64,000 nt of DNA, taken from assembly GCF_014196805.1 (NCBI RefSeq), contig NZ_JACIEI010000002.1, forward strand, positions 62,001 to 126,000, written 5' to 3'. Of this stretch, positions 63,088 through 64,000 are shown in pieces. The stretch is from Sulfitobacter undariae (lineage in GTDB: Bacteria; Pseudomonadota; Alphaproteobacteria; Rhodobacterales; Rhodobacteraceae). Position 1 is the first letter of the stretch; every line of letters begins with the position of its first letter. The notes beneath the pieces are model-generated. The model had not been told where the DNA came from. It ran no database searches and saw only the letters and a list, made by a program, of their open reading frames with translations. Made by a program: the position numbers and the translations under genes.

Positions 63088-64000
63088 ATGGTACGCCCAA
63101 TCCCCAAAACCGCTGGCGGAATTCTGTCGTATTTCACGCGGCATAAAACAGTGGCAAACCTGCTGCTGGTGCTGATGGTTGTTGCGGGGCTTGTTGCGGC
63201 GCCAAACATGAGGGCGCAATTTTTCCCCGATGTTATTGTGGACAGCGTCACAGTGTCCACTGTTTGGCGGGGGGCTGGCGCAGATGATGTAGATGAGGCG
63301 ATCAGTCAGGTGCTGGGCACAGCCTTGTTGGGGCTGGAAGGGATTGAAAGCACTTCCAGCACATCGCGTGAGGGCAGCAGCACAATTTTTCTGGAGTTCG
63401 AGCCGGATTGGGACATGTCGCGTGCAGCAACAGATGTGCAAACAGCCGTTGATGCGATCACAACCCTGCCAGAGGAAGCCGAAGACCCAAATGTAAGGCG
63501 CGGCGCATGGCGTGACCGCGTGACAGATGTGGTCATCACAGGCCCGGTCGCGCCAGAGCAATTGGGTCGATTTGCTGATGAATTTGTGACCCGCCTTTTT
63601 GCTGCGGGTGTCACTCGTACCTCCATTCGCGGGGTCGCTGCGCCACAAACGCTGGTTGAAGTGCCGTCATCCCGTTTGATCGCCTATGATGTGACGATGG
63701 CACAGATTGCGGCGGCTATTGCATCAGAAGTAGATGCTGATCCGGCGGGGGATGTGGACGGCGCAAATGCACGTGTGCGCACAGGTATTGCCAAACGTAC
63801 GCCACAACAGATCGCTGGGATCACGCTGAGATCGGATGCAGATGGGTCCAAATTGCTGGTGGGCGATGTGGCCACGGTCTTGGCGCTGGGTATTGATCGC
63901 AATATGGGATTTTTCGTTGGTGACAATCCCGCAATGACCGTGCGGGTGGACCGCTCGGAACGTGGTGATGCCATTGGCATCCAACATGACGTCGAGAGAG
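63088..64000 (+). CDS. RND-family efflux pump, 3' end beyond the window
   Basis: The first 304 residues of an AcrB/MdtB-type pump are visible: a cytoplasmic start, the first helix (VANLLLVLMVVAGLVAAPNM), then a periplasmic porter domain opening with QFFPDVIVDSVTVSTVWRGA and STSREGSSTIFLEFEPDWDM. Whole proteins have over 1000 residues. The starting methionine is clear, three bases after the adaptor gene. The family covers drug and cation export; which applies here cannot be told. Confidence 0.9.
   Translation, partial: MVRPIPKTAGGILSYFTRHKTVANLLLVLMVVAGLVAAPNMRAQFFPDVIVDSVTVSTVWRGAGADDVDEAISQVLGTALLGLEGIESTSSTSREGSSTIFLEFEPDWDMSRAATDVQTAVDAITTLPEEAEDPNVRRGAWRDRVTDVVITGPVAPEQLGRFADEFVTRLFAAGVTRTSIRGVAAPQTLVEVPSSRLIAYDVTMAQIAAAIASEVDADPAGDVDGANARVRTGIAKRTPQQIAGITLRSDADGSKLLVGDVATVLALGIDRNMGFFVGDNPAMTVRVDRSERGDAIGIQHDVER

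Overview
The window is a stretch of alphaproteobacterial chromosome, most likely from a marine Rhodobacteraceae member of the Roseobacter group. This rests on gene families and arrangements typical of that group: a homogentisate cluster with a two-component aromatic hydroxylase, a uvrC-pgsA-moaD-moaE block, a pyrB to pseudo-dihydroorotase to plsY operon, plant-type gshA, and many genes joined by 4-base ATGA/GTGA overlaps. Species-level placement cannot be made from the sequence alone. No phage, plasmid, CRISPR array or intact insertion sequence is visible.

Region by region. 1-2342: the end of an EamA transporter convergent with two tandem rhamnosyltransferase-like genes, one broken by a single-base frameshift in a C/G homopolymer. 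2343-7149: the str operon (rpsL, rpsG, fusA, tuf), closed by a strong terminator. 7212-8948: a membrane protein of unknown function, a hexapeptide acetyltransferase and tRNA-Trp(CCA). 9167-16458: a LysR-controlled ABC importer of the glycerol-phosphate/sugar type, followed by a GpdQ-like phosphodiesterase and a NagD-type HAD phosphatase. Together these look like a system that imports an organic phosphodiester and removes its phosphate inside the cell. 16707-22098: a MacAB-like exporter (adaptor, ATPase, two FtsX-type permeases) with a membrane-bound AraC-type regulator. 22270-23202: a small cysteine-rich protein and a PCu(A)C copper chaperone.

23249-30084 is a complete homogentisate module: a MarR regulator with a visible operator, hmgA, fahA, maiA, an MBL-fold protein with an altered metal motif, and a flavoprotein plus 59-residue partner resembling 3-hydroxyphenylacetate 6-hydroxylase MhaAB. 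30284-33503: a DegP-like protease divergent from a two-component system. 33600-40664: housekeeping and transport genes (quinone oxidoreductase, DMT transporter, CoxG-like protein, ABC-2 exporter, SppA-like peptidase, Ca/Na antiporter, FolM-like reductase). 40949-44845: uvrC, pgsA, moaD, moaE and a universal stress protein. 44857-51670: an OmpA-type envelope protein with its coiled-coil partner, ubiA, rsmE, a GNAT protein and gshA. 51673-53881: DUF805 and a small membrane-protein operon controlled by a GbsR-type regulator with two matching operators.

53941-59488 is the most unusual part. Nine minus-strand genes run pyrB, three small membrane proteins with bacterial-PH-like features, two other membrane-anchored small proteins, an apparently non-catalytic dihydroorotase, plsY and DUF3108. 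Six consecutive junctions are 4-base overlaps, as is the last (plsY to DUF3108). 59597-64000: a uracil-DNA-glycosylase-like protein without the usual Fe-S cysteines, a LysE exporter, moaB, and the start of an RND efflux system that runs off the right edge.
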